From NCBI GenBank assembly GCA_035288045.1, contig DATEBA010000002.1, positions 1 through 46,767 of the forward strand: a DNA stretch of 46,767 bases, read 5' to 3'. The notes below the pieces were generated by a model. It searched no databases, was not told the DNA's origin, and saw only the letters and a list, made by a program, of their open reading frames with translations. The stretch is from DATEBA01 sp035288045 (GTDB lineage: Bacteria; Actinomycetota; UBA4738; HRBIN12). Numbering within the stretch: the first letter of the stretch is position 1; each line of letters starts with the position of its first letter. A program made the translations under genes and the position numbers. Shown in pieces: positions 16,301-24,138 of the stretch.

Positions 16301-16510
16301 ATGTGCCGAAGCATCAAGAAGCTACGGGGCGAGCAGCCGAGCGAGGATGAGGTCCGCGAGGCGGCTCTCCAGTTCGTCCGGAAGATAAGCGGATTCAGGC
16401 AGCCGTCCCGGCGGAACACCGAGGTGTTCGAGGCGGCCGTGGAGGAGGTTGCGCTCGCCTCGAGGCGTCTGCTCGACGCGGTCGATCGTCCGCCCAGGGA
16501 GGTTACGTGA
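16301..16510 (+). CDS. DUF2277 family small protein
   Basis: The 69-residue product MCRSIKKLRGEQPSEDEVRE with FVRKISGFRQPSRRNTEVFE and a helical C-terminus (VALASRRLLDAV) matches DUF2277 along its whole length. The invariant MCRSIK opening and SGFR-PS motif are present. Function is unknown. Its stop overlaps the agmatinase GTG (GTGA), so the pair is translationally coupled. Confidence 0.88.
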   Translation: MCRSIKKLRGEQPSEDEVREAALQFVRKISGFRQPSRRNTEVFEAAVEEVALASRRLLDAVDRPPREVT

Positions 16511-17538
16511 GCGAAGAACGCCCGTTTCCCGGCGAGCCCGAGATCCGCGGCGACGACGAGATGGAGGAGTTCCCCGACTACTTCCTGCCGAGCTACCTCG
16601 GGGCGACGACGTTTCAGAAGCTCCCGTACTGCCCCGACGACGGCAGCCTCGTGAAAGCACGGCCCGAGGTCGCGATAGTCGGCGCGCCGCTCGACGACGG
16701 GACGTCGAACCGCCCGGGCGCGCGGTTCGGTCCTCGGGCGATCCGGCAAGCCACGTACCACTCCGGCGACCTGTGGTCGATCCAGCTAGAGACCGAGGTG
16801 CTCAGCAAGGTGCGCGCCGTCGACGCCGGCGACGCGCCGATCGTGCCCTCTCGCCTCGAGCGCGCGCACCGAGTGATACGCGAGAAGGTCAAGGGGGTCG
16901 CCTCGGCGGGGGCGATCCCGATCGTCCTCGGCGGCGACCACTCTGTGACCTATCCGTCGGTCGCGGCGGTCTCGGAGATCCAGGGCCCGCGGAAGGTCGG
17001 TGTCGTCCACTTCGACGCGCACGCCGACACCGGGATCGAGGTGTGGGGGTCGCTCCTCTCGCACGGCACGCCGATGCGCAAGCTCATCACGGAGGGTTGG
17101 GTAGAGGGCCGGAACTTCGTGCAGGTCGGCCTGCGGGGTTACTGGCCCGAGCGCGACACCTTCGAGTGGATGCAGGAGCAGGGGATGCGCTGGCACCGCA
17201 TGGTGGAGATCGAGGAGCGGGGCGCCGAGGACGTGATCGACCGCGCGATCGGCGAGGCTCTCGACGGCCCGGACTGCATCTACCTGTCGATCGACATCGA
17301 TGTGGCCGACCCCTCGGCGGCGCCGGGCACGGGGACGCCCGAGCCGGGCGGCATGCTCGCGAGGGAGCTGCTTCGAGCCGTCCGACGAATCGTGTCGCGG
17401 GTGACGCTCGTCGGAATGGACGTGGTTGAGGTGTCGCCGCCATACGACCACGCCGAGCTCACCGCGACCCTGGCTCACCGATGCGTGCTCGAGACCCTGT
17501 CGGCGCTCGCCGCGAAGCGGGCGGAGGAGGAGGCCTAG
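16507..17538 (+). CDS. Agmatinase/ureohydrolase family protein
   Basis: The 343-residue product has the three binuclear manganese motifs of the arginase/agmatinase fold: GGDHSVTYPSV, HFDAHADTG and SIDIDVADPSAAPGTGTPEP. The GTPEPGG stretch and TLVGMDVVEVSPPYDH are typical of agmatinase-like enzymes, which hydrolyse a guanidino compound to urea and an amine. The exact substrate (agmatine, guanidinobutyrate or guanidinopropionate) cannot be decided from sequence. The N-terminal extension of about 60 residues (DDEMEEFPDYFLPSYLGATT) is longer than in E. coli SpeB. The stop overlaps that of the convergent SDR in a single CTAG. Confidence 0.85.
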   Translation: MSEERPFPGEPEIRGDDEMEEFPDYFLPSYLGATTFQKLPYCPDDGSLVKARPEVAIVGAPLDDGTSNRPGARFGPRAIRQATYHSGDLWSIQLETEVLSKVRAVDAGDAPIVPSRLERAHRVIREKVKGVASAGAIPIVLGGDHSVTYPSVAAVSEIQGPRKVGVVHFDAHADTGIEVWGSLLSHGTPMRKLITEGWVEGRNFVQVGLRGYWPERDTFEWMQEQGMRWHRMVEIEERGAEDVIDRAIGEALDGPDCIYLSIDIDVADPSAAPGTGTPEPGGMLARELLRAVRRIVSRVTLVGMDVVEVSPPYDHAELTATLAHRCVLETLSALAAKRAEEEA

Positions 17539-18356
17539 CTGGCGTCCCCCATCGGGTCGGCGAGCGCCGCGTCGTCGACCGGCGGCTCGTCGCCGGGGTA
17601 GTACCACGTGCCAGTCAGCTGCCCGCCGTCCACGATGATCGTCTCCCCGTTCACGTAGGAAGCGTCCTCGGAGGCGAGGAACAGCACGACGCGGGCCTGC
17701 TCGCGGGGGCTCGCCGCCCGGTGCATCGGCACGCGCTTCAGATACTCGCGCACGAAGTCGGGCTGATCCATGTCCATGTCGACCATCGGAGTGATCGTCT
17801 GTCCGGGGGCCACGCAGTTCGCCCGGACCCGGAGGTGTCCCAGCTCGTGCGCGAACGAGCGGGTCATCATGACGAGCGCCGCCTTCGAGGCGTTGTAGTG
17901 GGTCTGCGGCGACTCGGCGGAGAATGCGTCGGTCGAGGCGATGTTCACGATCGCGCCGCCCCCGTGCGCCACCATGTGCCGGGCTGCGGCCTGGCTGGCG
18001 AAGAACGCCCCGTGGAGGTTCACGTCGAAGGTCTCGAACCAATGCTCCTCGGGTAGCTCGAGAACCGGGTCCGTGTAGGCGATCCCGGCGTTGTTGACGA
18101 GGACGTCCAGGCCGCCGAAGCGCTCGATCGCGTGCTCCACCATCATCCGCGCTTGCGCTGGGATGCCGACGTCGACCACCGCAGTCTCAACTCGGCCGGG
18201 GTCGGAGGACATGGCCCTCGTCTCGGCCAGGCGCTCCTCGTTCCTGCCGGCCGCGAGGACCCTTGCCCCCTCGGCCGCGAACTCGAGCACCACCGCTCGC
18301 CCTATCCCGCTCGATCCGCCGGTCACGAGCACGTCCTTGCCCTCGAAGCGTTCCAT
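17535..18356 (-). CDS. Short-chain dehydrogenase/reductase (SDR)
   Basis: The 273-residue product has the NAD(P) motif TGGSSGIG (13-20), the NNAG motif (VLVNNAGIAYTD), the catalytic Ser in VNIASTDAFSA and YNASK for Tyr and Lys. AAGRNEERL suggests NADP or NAD with an Arg after the second strand; this is not decisive. The C-terminal tail TGTWYYPGDEPPVDDAALAD is longer than usual and may shape a specific substrate pocket. An eight-base-arm palindrome sits just upstream of the start and may be its operator. Confidence 0.88.
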   Translation of the reverse strand: MERFEGKDVLVTGGSSGIGRAVVLEFAAEGARVLAAGRNEERLAETRAMSSDPGRVETAVVDVGIPAQARMMVEHAIERFGGLDVLVNNAGIAYTDPVLELPEEHWFETFDVNLHGAFFASQAAARHMVAHGGGAIVNIASTDAFSAESPQTHYNASKAALVMMTRSFAHELGHLRVRANCVAPGQTITPMVDMDMDQPDFVREYLKRVPMHRAASPREQARVVLFLASEDASYVNGETIIVDGGQLTGTWYYPGDEPPVDDAALADPMGDAS

Positions 18357-18378
18357 CTTTCGACCTCCCCCGGATCCA

Positions 18379-18398
18379 CGTTAGCGGGAACGCTAACG
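18379..18398. promoter_or_regulatory. 20-bp perfect palindrome upstream of the SDR gene
   Basis: CGTTAGCG and CGCTAACG are perfect arms around GGAA, placed 22 bases before the SDR start. GC-centred arms of this kind resemble LacI- or TetR-type operators. No regulator gene is adjacent. Confidence 0.5.
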
Positions 18399-18501
18399 GG
18401 ACCAATAGACGATTGCGAAACGGAGAGTGCCGGCGCACGATCGTGGGGAAGCGCTGGGTAGCCCTAAAGAACTAGCCCCCCGGAGACCGATACCCCTGGA
18501 C

Positions 18502-19158
18502 ATGAGAGCGAACACCCCTACCACCCGATCTCTGTTGTCCGTTCTTCTCGCCTGCGCCCTGTTCCTCGGCGCCGGCATCGCGAGCGCCCGCCAGCTGTTC
18601 GTCCCGCCCGAAGACGCGGCGGTGGACTGCCCAGTGGACGATGCGGGGGGGGAGCCGGCCGACGAGGGAGACGGGGAGACCGATGCGGTCCTGCTCTCCC
18701 TCAAGGTCGCGGACGATGAGGGTGAGATCGAGGAGTGCCCGCCTGCCGAGGACGAGGAGGTAGCTCCCGACGACGTCACGGACGACGTCGGTGAGGACCG
18801 GGACGGCGGGGACGTGGCCGTTGAGCCCTCCGGCGACCGTCACGCCGACTGCGACGCCGCTGCCGGCATCGTTGCCGACGAAGGGGAGGAAGCGGAGCAG
18901 GAGGCCGTCGAGGAGAAGCTCACTGGCCCGGACAACGCGATCGACCACGTGGTCGCTAGCTGCAAGAAGAACACCAAGGCCCCCGGTCTGCTGAACGCGC
19001 TCGCACACCTAGTCGCCAACCGGGAGCGGCACGAGGCTCACGATGTTTGGAAGGCCGAGAGGGCCGAGGCCAGGGCCGATTCCAAGGCCGCGAAGTTCGA
19101 GAGCGACCACCCGGGCGGCAACCCGCACGAGGACCACCCCGGGAACGGCGACCACTAG
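18502..19158 (+). CDS. Secreted acidic low-complexity protein of unknown function
   Basis: The 218-residue product has a signal peptide (MRANTPTTRSLLSVLLACAL, cleavage probably after IASA near 29). The mature part is very rich in Asp and Glu from about 35 to 160, with several Cys (DCPVDD, EECPPAEDEE, DCDAAAG, ASCKKN), followed by a basic helical section (HLVANRERHEAHDVWKAERA) and a His- and Gly-rich end HPGGNPHEDHPGNGDH. Such composition suggests a calcium- or metal-binding surface or extracellular protein. I do not recognise a domain. A large hairpin after the stop probably ends its transcript. Confidence 0.7.
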   Translation: MRANTPTTRSLLSVLLACALFLGAGIASARQLFVPPEDAAVDCPVDDAGGEPADEGDGETDAVLLSLKVADDEGEIEECPPAEDEEVAPDDVTDDVGEDRDGGDVAVEPSGDRHADCDAAAGIVADEGEEAEQEAVEEKLTGPDNAIDHVVASCKKNTKAPGLLNALAHLVANRERHEAHDVWKAERAEARADSKAAKFESDHPGGNPHEDHPGNGDH

Positions 19159-19181
19159 CCGAGCAACCGCCGAGCGTGCCA

Positions 19182-19224
19182 GGCCGCGGTCCCTCGGTCC
19201 GCCAACCCGCCGGGGACCGCGGCC
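19182..19224 (+). terminator. Strong GC hairpin downstream of the acidic secreted protein
   Basis: GGCCGCGGTCCC (19182-19193) and GGGACCGCGGCC (19213-19224) are perfect twelve-base arms around 19 bases, beginning 23 bases after the stop. There is no U tract, as is common for hairpin terminators in GC-rich actinobacteria. Confidence 0.55.
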
Positions 19225-19261
19225 CGGCGCATGTCTGGGATGCGTTGAGCGGCAGGGGGAC

Positions 19262-19291
19262 TTGACGTCGACACGTGGGATGCGACAAGCT
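19262..19291 (+). promoter_or_regulatory. Possible promoter of the DUF1326-DUF2182 module
   Basis: TTGACG (19262-19267) is a good -35. CAAGCT (19286-19291), 18 bases on, is a weak -10. The first gene starts at 19362. Confidence 0.3.
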
Positions 19292-19361
19292 GACCGCCTC
19301 GGAGGGGTGCCCGCCAAACGGCACGGCGGCTCTCGGCCGCCTCGAGAGGGGGAGGTTTCGT

Positions 19362-19958
19362 ATGGCATGGCGTATGCAGGGTGAGTATCGGTCCGTTTGC
19401 TGGTGCGACGTCATCTGTCCGTGCGCCGTCGGAGGGAAGCCGAGCCACGAATCGGGGACCTGCATGGGCGTCGCCGCATTCCGCATCGACTCGGGGAACC
19501 TCGACGACGTAGACCTGTCGGGCGTCTCCTGGGGATTCTTCAACCTCTTCCCGGGCACCGTCACCGACGGGAACTGGACGATCGGGATGGTGATCGACGA
19601 GGGTGCGTCCGACGGGCAGGTGGAGGCCCTGGGCAGGATCGCCTCCGGCCAGGAAGGCGGCCCGTTCGGGGACATGGCCGCCCTCATCGGCACGGCGCTG
19701 GATCCGATCCGCGGCAAGGTCGAGGTCACCGACGCGGGCGGAAGCATCGCTGGCAACGCCTTCACGGTCGAGCCCTTCCGCGGCGTCGATGGCAACCCGA
19801 CGATGATGAAGAACGCGATGCTCGGGTTCGCGCCCGAGACGCTGATCGCGACGGGGTCCGGGCACGTCGACATCTTCGGCCACGCCTTCGACACCAGGTG
19901 GGGAGAGGGCGGTCAGCTCGACTGGTCGAGCGAGAGCGCTGAGCCCATCCGCGCCTAG
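19362..19958 (+). CDS. DUF1326 family protein (first copy)
   Basis: The ATG at 19362 follows GGGGGAGG. The 198-residue product opens MAWRMQGEYRSVCWCDVICP, with a C-x-C-x3-C-x-C cluster at residues 13, 15, 19 and 21 and a further Cys at 34 (ESGTCMG). The remainder is beta-rich and includes LGRIASGQEGGPFGDMAALI and FTVEPFRGVDG, as in DUF1326. There is no signal peptide, so it should act in the cytoplasm. The Cys cluster looks like a metal or thiol site. It heads a three-gene block with a DUF2182 membrane protein and a second DUF1326. No function is established to my knowledge. Confidence 0.88.
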   Translation: MAWRMQGEYRSVCWCDVICPCAVGGKPSHESGTCMGVAAFRIDSGNLDDVDLSGVSWGFFNLFPGTVTDGNWTIGMVIDEGASDGQVEALGRIASGQEGGPFGDMAALIGTALDPIRGKVEVTDAGGSIAGNAFTVEPFRGVDGNPTMMKNAMLGFAPETLIATGSGHVDIFGHAFDTRWGEGGQLDWSSESAEPIRA

Positions 19959-19973
19959 AGGTCCGGAACCGAC

Positions 19974-20795
19974 GTGATGGACACGCCCGGATCTCCCGCC
20001 CGGGGCGCTGCGCTCGCGCTACCGTTCCGGCAGCTGGCGCCCGCGTGGGCCGCGCTGGTCCTGCTCGCTGCCCTCGCATGGGCGGTGACGATCGCTCAGG
20101 CGAACGGCATGGGGGTGGGGCCCGGCACCATGGGCCTGGCCCTTCCTCTGTTCGTCGCGATGTGGGTCGCGATGATGGCCGCCATGATGTTCCCCTCGGT
20201 GGCACCGGTCGCGATCCTCTGGACCAAGACGATCGCTGCCAGGGCGGACGGGCACCGGCGGGCGCTCCGCATCGCGACGTTCGTGACCGGCTACCTACTC
20301 GCCTGGACCGGCTACGGGCTGCTCGCGTTCGCGGCCCTCCTCGGGACCGAGCGGCTCGTCGAAGCGTCGCCCGAGGCGGCGAAGTGGCTGGGCGTCGGCA
20401 TCTTCGCGGTTGGCGGTCTCTACCAGCTCACGCCCCTCAAAGACGCCTGCCTACGTCACTGCCGATCCCCGATGATGGCGCTCCTTCACTACGCCAACTT
20501 CAAGGGGCGTGCGCGGGACCTCCGCGTGGGCGTTCATCACGGCCTGTACTGCGTCGGGTGCTGTTGGGGTCTCATGATCGTGCTCGTGGCAGTCGGCGTG
20601 ATGAACGTCGCGGCCATGGCGGGGCTCGCAGCGGTCATCTTCCTCGAGAAGCTGTGGAGCCGCGGACCTTTGCTAACGCGCGCCGTCGGTGTCGCGTTCC
20701 TCGCTATCGCCGCGCTGGCCCCCTTCTATCCGTGGCTCCTGCCGGGACTGCGTGTCGGGGACGCTATGTCCGGGGGCATGTCCGGGGGGATGTGA
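19974..20795 (+). CDS. DUF2182 family integral membrane protein
   Basis: The 273-residue protein has about six to seven membrane spans. The second span region is Met-rich (FVAMWVAMMAAMMFPSVAPV, about 60-79), the DUF2182 hallmark. The loop and following span carry potential metal ligands C159, H162, C163, H188, H189, C193, C196 and C197 (DACLRHC and HHGLYCVGCCWG), and the end is MSGGMSGGM. This ligand set suggests handling of a soft metal such as copper, which is inference. It lies between two DUF1326 genes, 15 bases after the first and overlapping the second at TGATG. Confidence 0.88.
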   Translation: MMDTPGSPARGAALALPFRQLAPAWAALVLLAALAWAVTIAQANGMGVGPGTMGLALPLFVAMWVAMMAAMMFPSVAPVAILWTKTIAARADGHRRALRIATFVTGYLLAWTGYGLLAFAALLGTERLVEASPEAAKWLGVGIFAVGGLYQLTPLKDACLRHCRSPMMALLHYANFKGRARDLRVGVHHGLYCVGCCWGLMIVLVAVGVMNVAAMAGLAAVIFLEKLWSRGPLLTRAVGVAFLAIAALAPFYPWLLPGLRVGDAMSGGMSGGM

Positions 20796-21433
20796 TGGCG
20801 AAGGTCGACGAGCGGCGAGTTCCGAGCTGGCACATGAAGGGCGAGATCCTGGGGACCTGCAACTGCGACTGGGGCTGTCCATGCAACTTCGACGCCCCGC
20901 CGACGTTCGGCTACTGCGACGGCGTTTACGGCCTGGTGATCCGCGAAGGTCGATTCGGCGGCGTCGACCTCGGTGGCGTCAGGTTCGCGTGGGGCGGGCA
21001 CTCGCCGGGTCCGATCCACGAGGGCGGGCTGGTCGAGGTGCTGATGCTCGACGACGCGTCCACCCCCGAGCAGCGGGAAGCGATCCAGACGCTATGGAAC
21101 GGAGGCGGCGTCGGCTCGCCGTTCGACGAGTTCGCCTCCCTTCGAGCCACGCCGCTCGGTCCGCTGGTGGCGCCCATAGAGGTCGAACTGGCCGGCATGG
21201 ACTCGAGGTTCCGCGTCGCCGGCGGGGCGGTGTTCGACCTCGCGCTCACTCGCGTGAAGAACCCGGTCACCGGCGAGGAGGAGGAGCTCTACCTCGACAA
21301 ACCGACCGGGTTCACCTCGACGAGGTCCGAGCTCGGCACCTCCGAGGTCTCCATGTTCGTTTCGCACGACATGTCCTTCGACCTGTCGGGCAAGTACGCG
21401 GAGTGGGCGGAGTTCTCCTACCGAGGCCCATAG
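20795..21433 (+). CDS. DUF1326 family protein (second copy)
   Basis: The 212-residue product contains GEILGTCNCDWGCPCNFDAP, again C-x-C-x3-C-x-C at 22, 24, 28 and 30 with another Cys at 41 (FGYCDG). The same Cys spacing in the first copy, in an otherwise diverged protein, points to a functional site. Later segments GGVGSPFDEFASL and LDKPTGFTSTRSELGTSEVS fit DUF1326. The start overlaps the DUF2182 stop by one base. The three genes form one operon, and two different DUF1326 partners probably serve one membrane protein. Confidence 0.88.
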   Translation: MAKVDERRVPSWHMKGEILGTCNCDWGCPCNFDAPPTFGYCDGVYGLVIREGRFGGVDLGGVRFAWGGHSPGPIHEGGLVEVLMLDDASTPEQREAIQTLWNGGGVGSPFDEFASLRATPLGPLVAPIEVELAGMDSRFRVAGGAVFDLALTRVKNPVTGEEEELYLDKPTGFTSTRSELGTSEVSMFVSHDMSFDLSGKYAEWAEFSYRGP

Positions 21434-21451
21434 GCGGATCGCCGCCACTGG

Positions 21452-22228
21452 CTAGCCGATGCGGTAGACGCCGCCGTCGCGAGTCGCCTTGCCCCTATCG
21501 GCGAGCCCGTCGAGCGCGGCCCGCGCCTCGGCCGCGGTCCAGCCGAAGGAGCTCGCGAGCTCCGCGGGGCGGGCCATGAGAATCGTGTCGAGGAACCTCC
21601 CGGCGGCCCGCAGGCGCGCGCGATCGCGCCCCGTGCGCCGAGGCAGCCGGAAAGCCCTCGCGGTGAGCTCCAGGATGCCGCTCGGCCATCCCGCGCCCTC
21701 GTCCTCGGTCCCGAAGTGCGTGACGACGAGCCCGCGTCCGAGCTCCGAGAGCGCCCGGTCGAACCGCTCCCCGCCCTTCGATCCCTCGGCGTCCAGCGCC
21801 TCGCGCAGGGCCGAGGTCGGTTGCGGGCCGCTCCGGAGGAGGATCCGCGCGATGCGGTAGGCGTCGGGCGACAGCTGCGCATCCTCGAAGTCGCCCGGCG
21901 CGCCCGACCGGGGGTAGAGGCAGGCGAGGAGGTCGGTTGCGAGGAACGACGGCCGGCCGCGGAGGAAGCGTCCGTACCAGGCGAGTCCCCGGCGGGGAAG
22001 CTCGTCCTTCCAGCCCCATACGCGCTCGGCGTCGGGGCCCCACTCGCGTCCGAGGTCGTGCATAGGACGGTCGCTCGCAGCCTCCCAGAGGGACGGCAGT
22101 GCCACTCCCGATTTGGGGAACAGGAAGGCGAAGCCCACGTCGTCCACGAACGCGGCGGCGCGCTCCAGGCTTCCGATCCTGCGCTTGGTACGCCACCAGC
22201 GCTTCGCGCGCTCGGTCTCGAGGTCCAC
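21452..22228 (-). CDS. AlkZ/YcaQ-related winged-helix protein
   Basis: The 258-residue product starts at a GTG (22228). The N-terminal AAAFVDDVGFAFLFPKSGVA, followed by LPSLWEAA and a tryptophan-rich stretch (EWGPDAERVWGWKDELPRRG), and C-terminal winged-helix-like repeats (AYRIARILLRSGPQPTSALR; FGWTAAEARAALDGLADRGK) resemble proteins annotated as AlkZ-related. True AlkZ unhooks DNA crosslinks, using a QxQ motif that I do not find here, so enzymatic activity is doubtful. It is probably transcribed with the NrtS-like and MFS genes upstream on this strand. Confidence 0.5.
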   Translation of the reverse strand: MDLETERAKRWWRTKRRIGSLERAAAFVDDVGFAFLFPKSGVALPSLWEAASDRPMHDLGREWGPDAERVWGWKDELPRRGLAWYGRFLRGRPSFLATDLLACLYPRSGAPGDFEDAQLSPDAYRIARILLRSGPQPTSALREALDAEGSKGGERFDRALSELGRGLVVTHFGTEDEGAGWPSGILELTARAFRLPRRTGRDRARLRAAGRFLDTILMARPAELASSFGWTAAEARAALDGLADRGKATRDGGVYRIG

Positions 22229-22240
22229 GACGGGCCGAAG

Positions 22241-22483
22241 CTACTCCCGCAGCTTCGTTGCGACCAGGATCCCGTAGTTCGACACGCAGAACGGCACGAC
22301 GTAGGTCAGGCCGATCTTGAACCAGACGAACGGCGTCGCGTCGCCGCGAATCACGACGTCCAGCTGGTTGATCACGAATAGGATCGTGCCGACGAGAAGC
22401 GCTATGCCTACCGTCCGCCGCAGGTTGTGGGGTGTCGCGCATACGCGGAGAGCCTCTCTCCACGTCGAGCAGGTCGCCGCCAT
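22241..22483 (-). CDS. NrtS-like small membrane protein
   Basis: The 80-residue product (MAATCSTWREALRVCATPHN) has two membrane spans, about 25-40 and 55-75, with the pattern RTVGIALLVGTILFVINQLD and TYVVPFCVSNYG. This matches the short NrtS family, associated with nitrate/nitrite transport in cyanobacteria. Its role here is unproved. It starts two bases after the MFS stop and ends 12 bases before the AlkZ-like start, so the three are one transcription unit. Confidence 0.65.
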   Translation of the reverse strand: MAATCSTWREALRVCATPHNLRRTVGIALLVGTILFVINQLDVVIRGDATPFVWFKIGLTYVVPFCVSNYGILVATKLRE

Positions 22484-22485
22484 CC

Positions 22486-24048
22486 TCAGACCTCGACCGG
22501 TTCCTCGCGACCGATGTGGGCCACCTCCCGCTGGGGCGCGCCGCTCGGGATCCAGGTGAACGCGACCGCGGCTCCCAAGAGCAGCACCGCCGAGGCGACG
22601 AGCAAGGCCAGATGGAAGCCGTCCAGGAACGCCGCCACGAACGCTCCCTGGACCGCCGCCGCCCGGGCGGGATCGAGCGCTGCGATCAGCACCGGATCGA
22701 TCTGTCCGTGCCCTGCGGTCTCGCCGATCGCTCGAGCGATCGAGGGCGCTAGGCCGAGACCCGAGATCCCCGCGACGAGAGAGCTCTTTAGCCTGGCCGT
22801 GAGGAGCGTGCCGAGAAGCGCGATGCCGAAGACTCCGCCGACCTCCCGACTCGTGTTCGTCATCGCCGAACCGAGGCCGGCGCGCTCGTGCCCGACCGCG
22901 TTCATGACGGCGGCCGTCATGGGCGACATCGTGGAGGCCATGCCGTGTCCCATGACCACGAACAGCGGGAGCAGGAGAGCGTAGGGCGTCGTCTCGGTCA
23001 CCCGGCTCATCAGGAACAGACCGATCCCTGTGAGGGCCAGCCCGTAGGTCATCGGCAGCCGCGAGCCGTGCCGGGACGCGAATCGTCCGGCGTTGGGCGC
23101 GGTGACGACGATCATCAGCGTCATCGGCAGGAAGCGGACGCCGGCCTGGAACGGCGAGTATCCCCGGATCACCTGCATGTAAAGGCTCATGAAGAAGAAG
23201 ATCCCGAACATCCCGAAAGAGACCGCGAATGCCACCGTGTTCCCCGCCGAGAACGCGGGGATCCGGAAGAAAGAGAGCGGCATCATCGCCTGCGGCGACC
23301 GTCGCTCCCAGGCGAGGAACGCCAGTAGGAGAACCGCCGACACGGCGAGCGCCGAGACGATCAGCGGATCGCTCCAGCCCTTCTCGTTCGACTCGATCAG
23401 GCCGTACGTCACGCTGAACAGCGCTCCGGTGCCGAGCGCGAGCCCGACGAGGTCGAGGTGCCGGGTCTGCTCGGAGATCGACTCCCGCACGACGCGGGAT
23501 GCGACGACCAGCCCGACGGCGCCGATCGGGACGTTCAGGAAGAACACCGACTCCCAGCCGAGGTGCTCCACCATCCAGCCGCCGAGGGTCGGGCCGAGCG
23601 CGAGCGCGAGGCCGGAGACCCCAGCCCACATACCTATCGCCTTCGCGCGCTCGTGCGGCGGGAACGTGACGGTGATTATCGAGAGCGTACCGGGCATCAG
23701 GAGGGCCGCTCCTACGCCCTGGAGCGCGCGGAAGGCGATCAGCTGCCCGCTCGAGCCGGCCAGGCCGCAACCGAGCGAGGCGACTGTGAACACGACGAGC
23801 CCCCCCAGGAACGTCTTCTTCCGCCCGTAGCGGTCGCCGAGTATCCCGCCGGTCAGAAGGAGCGAGGCGAACGCGAGCACGTAGCCGTCCACGATCCATT
23901 GGAGGTCGGACAGCCCGGCGCCGAGCTCGAGTCGGATCCTCGGGAGCGACACGTTCACGACAGTGTTGTCGAGCATCGCCATGAATAGGGCGAAGCACAT
24001 CGTTAGAAGCACGAGAACCTTCTGGCGCTTGTCGCCCTCGAACGGCAT
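22486..24048 (-). CDS. MFS multidrug exporter, DHA2 (14-span) family
   Basis: The 520-residue product starts at ATG 24048, with GGGAGGG just upstream. It has 14 predicted spans. It shows MAMLDNTVVNVSLPRI in span 1, motif A GGILGDRYGRKKTF, motif B-like FRALQGVGAALLMPGTLSII, and motif C GLALALGPTLGGWMVEHLGW, all typical of proton-driven drug exporters of the EmrB/QacA class. The substrate cannot be inferred. It is divergent from the ABC exporter genes at 24139. Confidence 0.92.
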   Translation of the reverse strand: MPFEGDKRQKVLVLLTMCFALFMAMLDNTVVNVSLPRIRLELGAGLSDLQWIVDGYVLAFASLLLTGGILGDRYGRKKTFLGGLVVFTVASLGCGLAGSSGQLIAFRALQGVGAALLMPGTLSIITVTFPPHERAKAIGMWAGVSGLALALGPTLGGWMVEHLGWESVFFLNVPIGAVGLVVASRVVRESISEQTRHLDLVGLALGTGALFSVTYGLIESNEKGWSDPLIVSALAVSAVLLLAFLAWERRSPQAMMPLSFFRIPAFSAGNTVAFAVSFGMFGIFFFMSLYMQVIRGYSPFQAGVRFLPMTLMIVVTAPNAGRFASRHGSRLPMTYGLALTGIGLFLMSRVTETTPYALLLPLFVVMGHGMASTMSPMTAAVMNAVGHERAGLGSAMTNTSREVGGVFGIALLGTLLTARLKSSLVAGISGLGLAPSIARAIGETAGHGQIDPVLIAALDPARAAAVQGAFVAAFLDGFHLALLVASAVLLLGAAVAFTWIPSGAPQREVAHIGREEPVEV

Positions 24049-24121
24049 GTCCCTCCCCCGAGCGGTTCCGGCAAGGGTACAACCCGCCTCTCGCGAAGCG
24101 GAATCCCCGCAGGTCGCCCGG

Positions 24122-24127
24122 TATCCT
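24122..24127 (+). promoter_or_regulatory. Possible -10 for the first ABC exporter
   Basis: TATCCT fits TANNNT and begins 17 bases before the ATG at 24139, so any leader is very short. Confidence 0.35.
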
Positions 24128-24138
24128 GGCCGCCCGGG

